A stretch of 64,000 bases of DNA, taken from the NCBI GenBank assembly GCA_022539475.1, contig VCMS01000022.1, positions 666,237 through 730,236 of the forward strand. The letters run 5' to 3'. The DNA comes from Gracilaria domingensis (taxonomy: Eukaryota > Rhodophyta > Florideophyceae > Gracilariales > Gracilariaceae). The notes below the pieces were generated by a model. That model saw nothing but the letters and a program-made list of their open reading frames with translations. It searched no databases and had not been told where the DNA came from. Positions 1-11,105 of the stretch are shown piece by piece (the stretch's first letter is position 1; the number at the start of each line of letters is the position of its first letter). A program made the position numbers and the translations under genes.

Positions 1-440
1 TGCGCAATGGATGTCCATCGGTTGAAATTTAGGGACATCTATAGGATATCAGTCGGATATCTTCTGCGCATCCAGGATATCCGAATGATATGCCATGGTA
101 CCCCGTTGGATGCGCCTAATTGATGCCCTTTACATCTCCTTTGGATGTACAAAAACTATTCCAAAGATATTCATATGATGCACGAAGATATGTCCCATGG
201 ATGTCCGGAAATCCACGGCGCATCATTTGGACATCACAAAATCCAACGGGCATCTCTTCGTACATCATATGAGTATCAGGCGCTTATCATTTGAGTATAC
301 TTCATGCATCATCTGAGCATCATTTACGTGTATCATATGGACATCTTGAGGAGATCAAATGGACATCTTCAGGTCTCGTAATTCTAATATGGGTTATCTT
401 GGGGATATCATCCGGACATCAATTCACCTCTCTGGGGAAT
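1..440. repeat. Degenerate GATATC/GACATC repeat tract
   Basis: Short words such as GGATATCC, GGACATC, GCATCAT and CATATGGACATC recur roughly every 12-20 bases with heavy decay. No reading frame of note crosses the tract. It ends about 30 bases before a Gypsy chromodomain coding fragment. A similar tract lies upstream of the chromodomain of element L at 10690-11105, so it may be a part of this Gypsy lineage and not an independent satellite. Confidence 0.55.
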
Positions 441-470
441 ACATGATGTGTTTCACTGTCAATTACTTAG

Positions 471-713
471 AAGATACCACGAGGGCACTATCATGAGGAA
501 ATCCCAGCCAAAGCCAACAGCTATCAAACATCTGACGGAACAGAAGAATATGAAGTGCAAGCAATTCTTAATTATCGAAAACGGAAACGCAAGTCAGAAT
601 ACCTTGTCAAATGGCTTGGCTATCCCGATCACGAAAATCTGTGGCTCCCTGAATCCGAGCTCAAGAACTGTCGTGACATCCTAGAACAGTATAAAAGAAG
701 CCACAAACTCTGA
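471..713 (+). pseudogene. Gypsy integrase C-terminal chromodomain (fragment)
   Basis: The frame reads through EYEVQAILNYRKRKRKSEYL and then VKWLGYPDHENLWLPESEL, ending with a short basic tail. This is the classic chromodomain found at the C-terminus of chromovirus integrases, with the hydrophobic and aromatic residues of the methyl-lysine pocket region present. In such elements the domain tethers the integration complex to marked chromatin. Only the domain and a short linker remain in this window. Confidence 0.8.
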
Positions 714-748
714 ACGTAGCCGGGCCCAGTAACCAACCATCACGAACA

Positions 749-1261
749 ATGGCTAAAAACGGACAGCCGAACTTCGCAAACAATCTGCAACTCGACAATG
801 CAATTCACCTCTACAGCCGTATAGTTCTTGGCGGAAGGAGGATGCTAAACTGGTTTGATGATATTACCGATGAACTTTTCGAGAGATTCCGTCTTGCATG
901 GGCCTCATGTCATATTTGCTTTGCCTTTCTGCAAGTTCGAGGACCATTTCTGACACCAGAGAATGCGATCATGCTAAGAAAGCTATTCAAAGCTTATGAA
1001 GATGGCACACTTGAAGATATTCATGAAGAGTTCGTTTTATTCCTTTTTGCTTACCTGCTATCTCAGTTTGGTCACCTCTCGCCGGATGCCGGAGATACAT
1101 TCTTGAATATAATTGAAAGTGCTATTCTACACATCGAGGAATTTGGAGATAATACTGATCTTTCCATAATGTTCGAACCGCGCTCCGATATGGTTCTCTT
1201 CCCTAACCCTCTAGAACAGTTTGAAAATCATCCTATTCCGAATGGTACGCCCAACAACTAA
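749..1261 (+). CDS. Unknown 170-residue ORF between chromodomain and LTR
   Basis: This is a complete open frame beginning MAKNGQPNF, in the same orientation as the G1 integrase and placed between its chromodomain and the 3' LTR. The predicted protein is acidic and mostly helical, with hydrophobic stretches such as EEFVLFLFAYLLSQFG in the middle, but it has no clear signal peptide, zinc knuckle or known catalytic motif. Position suggests an accessory ORF of the retrotransposon. I do not recognise the family. It could instead be a captured host fragment, although intactness argues that it is recent or was selected. Confidence 0.5.
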   Translation: MAKNGQPNFANNLQLDNAIHLYSRIVLGGRRMLNWFDDITDELFERFRLAWASCHICFAFLQVRGPFLTPENAIMLRKLFKAYEDGTLEDIHEEFVLFLFAYLLSQFGHLSPDAGDTFLNIIESAILHIEEFGDNTDLSIMFEPRSDMVLFPNPLEQFENHPIPNGTPNN

Positions 1262-1296
1262 CGAGTCGGGACGATTCTCCTTAATGTGGGAAGTGA

Positions 1297-1833
1297 TGTT
1301 AGGATTTCGTTAATTCTGGTCATGTTTTTATTTGATTTTGTTACATTGCTATGCTTCTATTTAGTTCTTCAATGTTTTAATTCGTTCTTTGAATTCCCGG
1401 TGATCTAGCCATCCGATTTGATACCCTAATGATCCTCAGAGTTTTTGTTTGACATTAGTTGTCATAATGTTACCAAGACATGTCAGGTGTGATATCTGCC
1501 TCGTCAGTTGACGTCATGACTGACTTCATTGTTTCGGTGCCTTGCTGGAACTTCTACAAATGGACACGTTGCAGGAATTCCTAGAAGCTTGTAGAAGACT
1601 CCACTATCGATTTCTACGCACAGCTACTACACTAGTTCCAACGCAAGGGCCAGTACTCATAGACACATTAGTTTGAGGGATATTCTAGAAATCTGCGTCA
1701 GCGACTTTATTTTCGAAGGTCCGATTCTCCATATAAACCCTGGTCGACTGCTTGACTTCTCCTCGGCAGTCACCATCGTTCACGATCTCAACCATCGACC
1801 CGAGTCCTCAACCACCGATCCAGTGTCCTAACA
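1297..1833 (+). repeat. Long terminal repeat of G1
   Basis: The 537-base segment starts TGTTAGGA and ends TCCTAACA, giving 8-base terminal inverted repeats with canonical TG...CA ends. The run GTGGGAAGTGA just before it resembles a polypurine tract. A TATA-like word (CATATAAACC) lies about 100 bases before the right end, as expected for the U3/R promoter. The partner LTR is outside the window, so age cannot be estimated. Confidence 0.7.
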
Positions 1834-4800
1834 TAGGTGTTGTGTGGATCGAAGTCGATGAATGGCTTCTGCTTGTCCCCTTGTAGACAGCAGCGGGCCT
1901 TCTTCAAGAACTTCTTTCCAATACCATCGAGCATTTCTTCCTTGAAGACATAAGTATATGGCCTGCCCAGGCAAAACTCGTTAAGGGAAAACTAAAAGGG
2001 TTCTCAGGAGACTTGCAGACAAGATGACTGATGTAGTAAGGTAATATGACCAGCTTCATTGAAAAGTAAGTAAGTTTTTGTTTCACTGACATTTCCATTA
2101 GTGTGATTTTTTGAAAAAATTAAATTCCTGGAAAGTGCCCTTACATTTTATTGAAAGGCATCAATTTCAATTACCGCCACATGATGATTCAATGACAATG
2201 GGTTTTGCTAGGGCTGGGTTTCATCCAAGCTTCTCGAGGGATGAGTTCACATGTTTTCCGCCGGAACAAGGCATTCATTTTGCGGTCGATTGCTTCACAC
2301 CAACCGGGATACCTGCAGGCTTCTTTGAAGGAGTGAGGTACCGAAGGGTCATCTAAGGTTTTCTTCGATACCCATACCCGCGGAAAGGTTTGCGTAATAG
2401 TTGTGAACGCCTTGACCAGATGCCCCTCAAGATCCGAGTAGTACAAGCGTTCGTCGGTTGCTACATTTTCTTCCGTCTCCTGCTTTCTGCTGATCCCTCC
2501 AAGAAGGAAGGAGACGTTTGGAAATGGAGAAGAATTAATGGGCTTGAAGTCTATGTTCGGGCACGTGACCACAGAGTTTTTTTCCGGTACGAAGACGCGG
2601 AAGAGAATATTTTCACTCTGCATGCCTACGAAGTGTGAGAACACTAACCTTGGTAAGAACTTCTTATTTGGAACCGTTTTCGAGCTTCAGACGAACGCAT
2701 ATCCAGGCTGTCCAAAGTTCGGAACCTGAGAGAAATCCATCTTCGTCGATGGGTGCCACACCAACATTGGAATCGGTCCCTTGATGCGCGAGGACGGTGC
2801 CCGGTTTCGGAGCCAGTTCGCATGGTTGATGGCCTCGGTCCAAAAGGAAATGGGGAGCTTGCTCGGAAAGAGAAGAACGTGAGTCCGGGTCCAATGCTCT
2901 TGAATGAGCCTGTCGGCAGCCGCATTTGATTCGGAGGCGTACGCCGGAGAGAAGTCCAGTTTGATGCCATTTTTGCGGCAGAATAAGTCTAGCTCGCTGC
3001 TCTTGTGTTCGCCTGCCTCGTCCAGGCGAACATTCTGGAGACGGAACGAGTGGTTTAGCTCGAGTTCCGAGCGGCGCTTATACCATTCGATGTCCTTCAG
3101 GACAGATGCAAGCTGTCTTGTCCATGAGAAAAAACAGGTCCGACTTTGACGTGTACTCGTCCAGAACGGCCATAGCGTAGATAGCGCCAGAGAGAGAAGG
3201 CGAGATCTTGGCAGACAGGTCCATATGAATGAGCTCCAACGGGCTTGAGGTGGAGACGGACAGTGGCCTAGCGATGGGCGGATTGCGCTTCATCTTGCTT
3301 GTGAGACATGGGACGCAAGTTAAGGACTCAAGGATAGAGCTCTGGAGGAAAGGAACGGAGTTCAAGGCCTTTGCCAAGTTCTGATATCCACTTGGGTGCA
3401 GGATGACCAGTTCGCCCATGCCAGTCGAGAGCCAGTTCTTGTTTGGTGTTGCTGGCATTCACGACCATGACCTGTTTGTAGGTTGCAGTCAGATCCATCA
3501 CGAATAAACCCGGATTGATCTCCGTTTCCCATATGACCTCGGAGGTTTGTTTGGGGTCCATGATGAAGCAGCCACTGAACGGGCAAAGGGTCGAAATGAA
3601 AGTAACTATGAAGTCCACGCTCAGAACATCGACAGACAATATGTTTGATTCGAATGCGAGAGCGTGGTAGGCTTCTATGACTGTGCCGTAGTTAAGCGGA
3701 ATCCAAACATGGACTTTAGCGACGAGACGAGCTGTACCAGAAGCAGCTTGAACCAACTCGATGTCGATGCGTTCGTAGCGAATGAAGGACTTGCGCGAGT
3801 GAAAGAAGTGATGAGTAGCTCCAGAGTCGATGTACGCGAAGTATACCTTCTTCAGAGACAGTTGCGCGATATTGCTCGGATACATAGCTTTGTCACAGTT
3901 GAAACCAGGTGATGGAGGTGGATCATCACGGCTTTGCGCCACATACGATCGAGGGTTAGAGGGACAATTACCATCTCAATCCCCCCTTGGTGCGAAGCGT
4001 GAGTTCCAGTTGGACTGCTGCCCTCCTTGATGGTTGTGAGAGGAGCGGTTGTAACCACCATTGTACCCTTTTCTGGAGCAGGTGCGTTGTTGTTGCAGGG
4101 TGGAAGGCTGGTTCCGCGAGTTGCTCTTATCAGATTCCTCGCGTTTCCGTTTCTTGCAGTTCCGGGCGCAGTGGCCGCGACGAACGCAGTAGTAGCAGTA
4201 TTGTCGTCGTGATCCTTTGTGATGGAGGATTTGTCACGCCGGTTGTGTGGGTTCCGTACGTTGCACTGAGATGTGTTGGCCTGCGGTTTCGAGGATGTGC
4301 ACGGAGCGGAAGGAGCAGTAGGGCCTTGAGGATTATTCGGGTTCTTCCGGCGTGCCATTTCAGCTTCGACGGCGTTAATGATGGAGTCGAAGCCGGCGTC
4401 CGTCAGGTTCGAAATCATGGCCAGAGGTGCGAAGGGGTTCGGGAGACTTCGTACTAACTCAGACACCTTTTTCTTCTCCGATAGTTCTTCGTCAAAGGTG
4501 GCCAATTCACCGACAATGGCCGAGAATTTACACACGTGCTGGTTCCAGTCCTCGTTGTCCTTGTATACCAGAGTGTCTAGTCGGTGAAGGATGTTCTGCA
4601 CGGCCTCAGCATTCGATGTAGTATAGAGGAGTTGCAGCTGATCCCAGAGATCTTTGGCCGTCATCTCATCGTCGTCACCAAAATTACGGACGAGAGCGAG
4701 AGCCGAGTCACCAAGACACAGGGTGATACTGCTCTTGGCCTTAACCGACTTTTCGAACCAAGATCTTATAGTGCGATTTATAGGATTGAACCCCTCGGCA

Positions 4801-4934
4801 CGGGGGTCCAAACCAGTGAGAGAGGCGTCGTCACAACGTAGGTAGGCGAGAAGGCGACGTCGCCACAATAGGTAATCATTCGGCACTTTGAGTTTTGGAA
4901 GCTTACCAAGGAGTCCATCTTGTGTGCCAGACAT
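1834..4934 (-). mobile_element. Broken Ty1/Copia retrotransposon interrupted by G1
   Basis: Reading on the minus strand, one sees a UBN2-type Gag, a protease with the YIDSGATHHFF active site, a GAG-pre-integrase and integrase region, a Copia-type region leading into reverse transcriptase (FVGMQSENILFRVF), and the start of reverse transcriptase with a KARCCLQGDKQ block. The order protease, integrase, reverse transcriptase defines Copia. The rest of reverse transcriptase and RNase H is not in the window, since the Gypsy LTR begins there. The element is a fossil with roughly five or more breaks. Its 5' LTR and primer-binding site were not resolved in the sequence beyond 4934. Confidence 0.8.
3852..4934 (-). 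pseudogene. Copia Gag (UBN2-like) region
   Basis: The start MSGTQDGLLGKLPKLKVPN is typical of Copia Gag, followed by WRRRLLAYLRCDD and the helical UBN2 block with DLWDQLQLLYTTSNAEAVQN. The C-terminal third is a basic, Ser/Thr/Asn-rich linker of the kind that precedes the nucleocapsid and protease regions. It encodes the structural protein of a Copia particle. It belongs to the broken element described above and is treated as a fossil. Confidence 0.75.
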
Positions 4935-6721
4935 GGTGGTGAAACGGGCAAGCGGGGTGGAGAATAAAGATCAACCTTCTTAAGCGGGAAAGAAATCCGC
5001 GAGATCAACGTGCCTTAACGGAAAACGAATCCGCAAACTTCGTAGTCTTCGTCCGTCCCCTACGATTAGAGGGATCCTTTGTAGATGCAAACTTTAAACC
5101 AGTCCCCTACTGGCAGAGGGAGTTAGGAACTTTAGGTGATCCTAGCCCAACTCAGGGAGCTAGGTGAACGACGTAGTACAGGTCCCCGCAATTATGCAGC
5201 TAACCCCGCACCACACCGATCACTTTTCGGAGGATCTTCGCGCACCCGTCAAGCGGAGGGTGCTACACTCCTGTAGAAAAACAACAGTGGTCACAAAAGG
5301 GAGAGGTAAAGAAACCCCAACACCAAAGCCAAGTAATGAATAGTGTGAGGTTAGACGCGTGCGTCAGAGCGGGAAGGCGAAGAACCAGAGACGACTTGCC
5401 AAGACGAAGCGCCAAGAAGGCGAAGCCAAGAGCGTGAGACTGAAACCCTACGCGGCGTTGTAGGGCGGAGCCCCAGTATCACCAACAGAAATTACCACAA
5501 GACGATGATGGAGGACCAAGTACCGGTGGTGACCACGACTGGAGATCTTCCGATGAACTCCCATGAAAAGAAAAAATCAAAAGGCGCAAGGTTGCGTAGG
5601 TGAAAGCTCACGAGCGGTGAAAAGTTGCGCGATTGGTTGGAGAAATTTTTCACTACTCGAGGTGAATTAGTGTGCCGACCTTCGTAGGAAGTCACTGTAT
5701 GGATGCGAAACCACAACGATGCGTCTTCTAGAAAACATGCCAAGTCTCATGTGAGATAAGCGATGGCGCAAGAGGAAAGAAAAGTGACTTGCGGTGCTTG
5801 CAGAACGATAGCCCACACGGTTGAAGTCGACGATCCATAGTAGAGCAAATTCACTAGTGAGCCGACAGAGTTGTGCGTGTTCCGCTGCTCCCACGGCGCG
5901 GCGCCACCGCCCAGACATACTTGACGTAAGTGTGTGGACGGGCTGGAGCAAGGGCTGTACCCAAGTCTACCAGCCGCTGCTGGGAGGAGCCTGCGCACGC
6001 GCAAGACGATGGCGCAGCCGCCGCGTCTCTCAGCCGTAAATAACCGATAGGTCAGTGGATCGCTCGTAGACGCAGCGCGATAGCGTAGCTCGGTCTCGGT
6101 CCCATACCACACCGACGAATAGGTAGGCGGGCTGGGCTCAAGATCGGCGCGGTGGTGCAGCTGTAGAAGCAGCGTGCAAGTCGAGAGATGTCGTGAACGG
6201 CGGAAACTTGCGCCAGCGGTAGCCCGCACAGTGGATGTACGCGATTTTTGGCGGCGATGCGAGAAGCGGAAGTGTGCATTGACAGCTGTTTGCGGCGAGA
6301 TATGAAGATATCGTTATGTGAAAGGGGCGCGCACAGCATAAGCAGGAAGGCGGGAAGAAAAGAAGAATCGCGGTTGCGTTGCGCGGCGGCGGCCGCCGCG
6401 CGCAGAGCAGTAGTAGGCGATGGGATCGCGATTATCAGCGAATGCTACCATATTGGAAGCGGCGTTGCGGGGTGAGCGGGGCAGATCAATAAGGTGCACG
6501 CGTTGACTGCCGGTGAGTCGGGCACTCGCCGGAACGGTCGTGCATTTTACTTGGTGCCAGGTGCCGCAACGGGCGGCGCCACTGTGCGCCCCCGCAACTC
6601 TGTCACAAAAGTTACGCGCGTTCTCTGCGCTAGCCTCGCAAGAGGTCATCGGCGTGTAACAAAATTTGGGCCCTTTATTGAACAACTTTTGCTCTAAATT
6701 CTACAAACGTTTTTGGTCATG
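4935..6721. other. Region without recognised gene; probable Copia leader and unknown sequence
   Basis: No open frame here looks like a real protein. The first several hundred bases probably contain the untranslated leader and perhaps the 5' LTR of the minus-strand Copia element, but I could not find a matching terminal repeat. From about 5500 to 6700 the sequence is GC-rich with short overlapping open frames on both strands that resemble random translation. A poly-alanine-coding run near 6380 comes from a GCGGCG repeat. Confidence 0.4.
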
Positions 6722-7150
6722 TTACGGATATACTGAGGCCCAAACTGGACCCTCGAAATTGTTTATAGGGTTATGAGACTTCTTGCAAAACGCTGAGCTT
6801 GTTGAGCAACATTTTATACCGTAGCATGTGAATGTTTTCCTCCATACTTGTACTTCTTCATCAAGTATGTAGACCGAAGAGTTTTTTGCCGCTTTGGTTC
6901 TCATTGACTGAGAACAACTTTCAAGAGAGGCACCCTCTGTAAGACCGTATCCATGAAGATTAATAAATGAGATGAATCCTCCGTCGGCCGTTGGAATGTA
7001 ACCTGGTGGGACTTCAACTGACTTGAATTGGATGGCAGTGATACTCTGAAATATCTTGTACTGCCCGTCAATCTTGTCAAGCAGAATTTCACATAAGCCT
7101 TGATCCTCGAAGATTGAGGGCTCTGATCTCAGCACTTTCTTTACTGTCAT
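6722..7150 (-). CDS. Hypothetical protein fragment with Cys-rich end
   Basis: From an internal ATG the frame gives 142 residues beginning MTVKKVLRSEPS. The codon texture looks protein-like: a hydrophilic N-terminal half, then GYIPTADGGFISFINLHGYG, and near the end TCYGIKCCSTS with several cysteines that could bind metal. The open frame continues upstream of the chosen ATG, but that part is low-complexity and probably not translated. I do not recognise the family. It may be the leading part of a truncated transposon protein, since its neighbours are all mobile elements. Confidence 0.3.
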   Translation of the reverse strand: MTVKKVLRSEPSIFEDQGLCEILLDKIDGQYKIFQSITAIQFKSVEVPPGYIPTADGGFISFINLHGYGLTEGASLESCSQSMRTKAAKNSSVYILDEEVQVWRKTFTCYGIKCCSTSSAFCKKSHNPINNFEGPVWASVYP

Positions 7151-7570
7151 TGATAACGAAAAGCACGTAAAACCACAAAACGAAATGCAGTGAAGTTCAA
7201 ACTGTAGTGCAACGCCTGCGAGCAGGAAACAAAACGAAGCTGTTCGGGATCTTCCTCTACTGCGGGCATCCCAGTGAGCAGAGCCTCTCTGGACTGGCGC
7301 GACTAGCCGGGTGTAAGAATGGGGCCAGATTGTCAAGACGGGGCGTTGAGAGTTGAATACGGAAGGATTACTCACACGTGAGTGTAGTGTAGCAGCCCCG
7401 AAAAAGGGACGAACCACAGAGTGGGAAAAGGGAACAGAGGGAAAGAGAGAGAGAAAAGAGAGGTACGCCGTATCGCCGGCGCATTCGCTATACAGGGTCA
7501 GACGCGACAACAGATGGTTATAACACTCCCAAAGTTGGGTTCTGTGGGGAGGCAGGGTTGATAGGCGCAC

Positions 7571-7987
7571 CGTTACAACGGGGAGTCCCTCCGATAAGGA
7601 GTTCTGCCCCGCCGAAGGCGAGAGTGGCTAGAGTCAAGATCCTTGAGTTAGGATCACCCTGGTTGGGGAACTCTACTGGTGCAACGGCGGCGGCTCCATC
7701 GCAATAAGTAGTGTCCTCACTAAAATTAATGAATAATATTAACTAAACATCCCACTAATTGTGACAAACGCCCACGTGTAGTGGCCAACCTCCGATCAGC
7801 TTCACCGTGTCCCACGTGTCCAAACCATCTCAATGGAAACCACTAGTTACTACTAGTCATATACTGGTGTGTACCAGGCAAACCCGTGAACGGGAATTAT
7901 GACTAAGTCCAGCGAAATTCCTCATACCTGAGCATTGGACTACATCTCCCCCTCCTTGGGCGGCAATACAACCTCGAAGAGGGCAGG
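7571..7987. other. Spacer left of Gypsy element L
   Basis: No gene is seen. The stretch GAGTTAGGATCACCCTGG resembles, on the opposite strand, a part of the leader next to the Copia element near 5130-5150, so it may be a Copia remnant. The right part precedes the convergent ORF of Gypsy element L and may contain that element's 3' end, but LTR ends could not be fixed. Confidence 0.3.
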
Positions 7988-9907
7988 ATGGCGTCGGGCA
8001 AAGACAATATAAGTGCGGCGCTCCCCGGTCCTCCGGTATGTTCTTCTCCTTCTCCCGTCAACGACGTGCTCCCTGTTCCTGCAGTAGCCGTACCTCCTCA
8101 GAGTACCGAACGCGCTCTCGCTCCTGCGGTCAACTTTCCTCCGACACAGGAACTAGACCTCACTATGAGTGGCGTTCCACAGAACCAGGCTCCGAACCAA
8201 CCACCGTTCCCGTAAAGGAGCTTCACCGGATTCTACTCCGTACTGCTCCCTCAACAGGGCTCCAACCCGTCCGCGGGACAACAGAACAACGCCTCTGAAT
8301 CCTCCGAACAGCATGCCGCTCTCGCGGGTCCCGTCCTCGGGTTCCACCCAGGTGTGATCTGGCCGTCCTTCAACTCCCTTGTAGGGCTCAGCCCGGCGAA
8401 CCGGCGTCATGCGAGGCGTCTCCGGCTCGCGCCGTGGTTATACCCGACTGCGGTGTTCAAAGAAAGCCTCATTACTGAGTATGCCGATGAGCCCAACACC
8501 CTTCCAGGGGATCTCCCAGCAATGGTGACCACTTCGTGGGATTGGCGTACGCGCATCGCGATTCCTGTCCATCAGATTGCACGATGGAACCAGCAATCCC
8601 GGGAAGAAGCCCATGCCAACTTTTTCGTAGTGGCTTACAAACGGCAAGGCCGGGCGCCCTTCGAGTTCCCGATCCCGCCAGGGATGGACTTCGGTGTGGC
8701 GTTTTACCGCACTCGCGGCGAAATTAGTTACTGCGACCTCTTAGCGGAATTGGAAACCTTCGCCTGGCGAGGTATGCCCGTTGCACGGCAGGAAGCCATG
8801 TGCTGGACACGACCGACTCTTCGGGCTGAGTTTCGCTATCTTCCGCGCCGCTCGCGGTCCAACTTCCTTCAGAACTTCATCCGCCATGAGAGGCGGTCTC
8901 GATCCCAATTGGGGTACTTCGCTCCGTATCAGAACATGGAGATCCGCCATATCGCGGCTGCGCACCGACAGGGTCGGTATGTACCTCTGCCAGAGTGGTG
9001 CAGTTACCTCGAGGCATGCCGGGGGTGCTACATCGAGTTGGCCCAGGTATTCACCTACTTAGGGTCATACCTGCTCACAGATCCCAGAACTGGGTTGTGG
9101 TCGGTTGTCGTCACCGAGTGGGCTGTCTGCACGGCGGCGTTCATCCTGGCAGAGGCATATGACCAGTATCGACTGTGGTTCATTTCACCCCGCGTGCGGG
9201 CAGCAATGCGAAGTTTGGACTTGGAAGTCCCCCTCGGGGGTCGCGCGAACAACGACGAGGTGTTGAATCTTCTCGACTATATTGATAGTGTCGACTGAAC
9301 CGAGGTGCCTCTGCCTCAGAGTAGTCGCCGTGATTCCCCAAACACGGGTGAGTACGGCGCAGGTGTGGAAGGAAATACCGCTCTTGCGGGCGATTACGTC
9401 TTCTTCGACCCGTAGGATTATTGGGAGATTACCGCTGAGGAAGCGGGAGAGCTCCGTTCTGCTCCTCGGCGCGTGTCGCCCGATCACCCAACTGGGTTCA
9501 TGAACTCTGATGAGTATTACCGAGAGTACCTCGGGGAAGATCCAATTGTAGACAATCAGCCCGAGAATACGGGAGGCGACGCAACCCCTGCGGTGGAGAG
9601 CGCCGGCTCTGCTCCGGTTGTCGGTTCCGAATCGGAGGCTGACTTTGTCGCTCCCGCTCCGGTTCCCATTCCGGTACCCACAGCGGTTCCGATTCCGGCT
9701 CAGCCGGCTCTTCCCACTGTTGCGGCTGCTGCAGCTCCTCCCCCGCCAGCGGGCGTGAACGAAGGTGCGATCATCGCTCGCTTCCTCTGCGGGGCGGGTT
9801 TGAGTGCTAGTGCGGCCTCTGGCGTCGTCACCGCTATGGGAGATGCCTTGGCTCAACGCCTTGTAGGTATGCCTCCTCAGGATGAGGACAATGGCGACGG
9901 CCAGTGA
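7988..9907 (+). pseudogene. Convergent accessory ORF of Gypsy element L
   Basis: The recognisable core runs from about 8354 to 9298 with blocks such as WDWRTRIAIP, FYRTRGEISYCD, CWTRPTLRAEFRYLPR and YLLTDPRTGLW. Each has a counterpart in the 618-codon ORF of element R at 59014-60867 (FYRTFGEVRYGD, CWNRPILRAEFRYLRK, RLISDPRSGWW). An Ala/Pro-rich region fills the C-terminal third of both. No known domain, membrane segment or zinc-binding cluster is evident, so it is not an envelope-type gene by sequence. The copy is broken a few times and is a fossil. Confidence 0.65.
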
Positions 9908-10366
9908 TTGGGAGCCCAGCTTCCTCATGCGTGGGTAATTACCTGTTCACAGTAGTATAGCCTTGAGATAAAATATCCTTCGCTTCATACACGTCTTCGA
10001 CGGTGTCCTTCCTCTTGACCGGCACAGCCGGCTGATGCGATGCGCTGCGATGCGCTGCGAAAAACGCACCCCTCCGAGTGGAAAAACCATGCTCATGGTG
10101 TGGCGGTAATGCCGTTACCAGCGAGCTGGATGAAAAACCCTCAGGCATGAGCCTTCCTTCCGAAAATCAGTGTTTTCGCGGCGCCAGCCGGTCGAACCGT
10201 CAATGCGGCGGGCGTCCCACCAAGGTGGTATGCGCTCAATTCCCGTCGCACGACGTGTGTTACCAACATGATTTCTCTCCGATTCCACGGCAACCTTATC
10301 CCACTTGGGCGTTGTCCAGCGTGGCTGCTGCCGCCGTTCCAGCTTTGCGGTGATACTGTACGCCTT
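9908..10366. other. Spacer between convergent ORF and chromodomain in L
   Basis: This is the tail-to-tail interval between the two opposing coding regions of element L. Small open frames on both strands look random. A tandem pair of GATGCGCTGC words is present near 10035-10055. Nothing else is recognised. Confidence 0.4.
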
Positions 10367-10549
10367 CTAGCGCGGTAGGTGCTCGATTGGTTCGTCAGTA
10401 TCCCACGATGTGCCATAGCCGTACCAACGGACGTGGTATTGTAAAATGCCCTTCTGGTCCCAGGAGTGCTCGATAATTCGGTCTACGATGTACTCTTGAA
10501 CGTACAACTGCCGGCCTTGCCGTGTTATGGTTACTTCATCGGCTGACAA
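10367..10549 (-). pseudogene. Chromodomain of Gypsy element L
   Basis: The 60-residue frame contains LYVQEYIVDRIIEHSWD and LQYHVRWYGYGTSWDTDEPI, ending EHLPR. It aligns well with the chromodomain of element R (EYVIERIVRHVVD, YQVRWYGYSTEEDTMEPVE, HLPR). Aromatic and acidic positions expected in a methyl-lysine reader are kept. It is placed 3' of the integrase core as in other chromoviruses, but separated from it by more than 1 kb including the GATATC-like tract. Confidence 0.75.
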
Positions 10550-10689
10550 CCCTTGCGGGGGAGCGGTTCCCGTGCCGGGGGTAACAGCGCGCGCCTGGCT
10601 CTGCGTGGCCAGTTTCCTCCGGGGAGGAGCGTTCGAAATGTCGCTGCGTACCGCCAGTCGCGTGGTTCCTTCCGCTTCGGGGGTGTTGG

Positions 10690-11105
10690 CGCCCAGGGAA
10701 ACATTTTGATATCCGCTTGATATTCCTTAGATATGCTTTGGATATCCGAGTGATTTCTCGGATATCCATCTGATTTTCGAAGTTGGATATACGGCCGATG
10801 TACATAGGATACACGAAAATGCTCAAAATATCTATACCAATGATATTCGTCTGATTTCTGGATGTCCGAATGATGTCCGAGCAATTCCAAGAGAAGCAAC
10901 TTTCGTTTTCGAAATCATTCGTCATATCTCCTGTTATATCTTTCAAAGTAGTTGATGCAGGTCTCAAGTGCATCAAAAGAGTATTATTTCGTACATCATC
11001 TGTGATATCTACTGGATGTCACAGGGATATCATGGATATACGTAAGATATCAAGTTGATATCCAAAAGACATACGGATTTCAAATCTACAGGGTATCATT
11101 CGAGC
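10690..11105. repeat. Degenerate GATATC repeat tract inside element L
   Basis: Words such as GATATCCG, GGATATCC, TGATATTC and GGATGTCCGAATGATGTCC recur with irregular 12-20 base spacing, closely resembling the tract at 1-440. In both places the tract lies immediately 5' (in element sense) of a Gypsy chromodomain. It may be a cis-acting element segment or an expanded microsatellite carried by the family. Confidence 0.5.

Larger units (their letters stand above)
471..1833 (+). mobile_element. 3' end of a chromodomain Ty3/Gypsy element (G1)
   Basis: What is visible, in order, is an integrase-terminal chromodomain (471-713), a 170-codon ORF (749-1261), a short purine-rich stretch and a long terminal repeat (1297-1833). 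The rest of the element lies outside the window. Directly beyond the LTR the sequence resumes as Copia reverse transcriptase on the other strand, so G1 appears to have inserted into that Copia element. It is a fossil fragment of a chromovirus-type LTR retrotransposon. The integrity of its main genes cannot be judged here. Confidence 0.75.
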
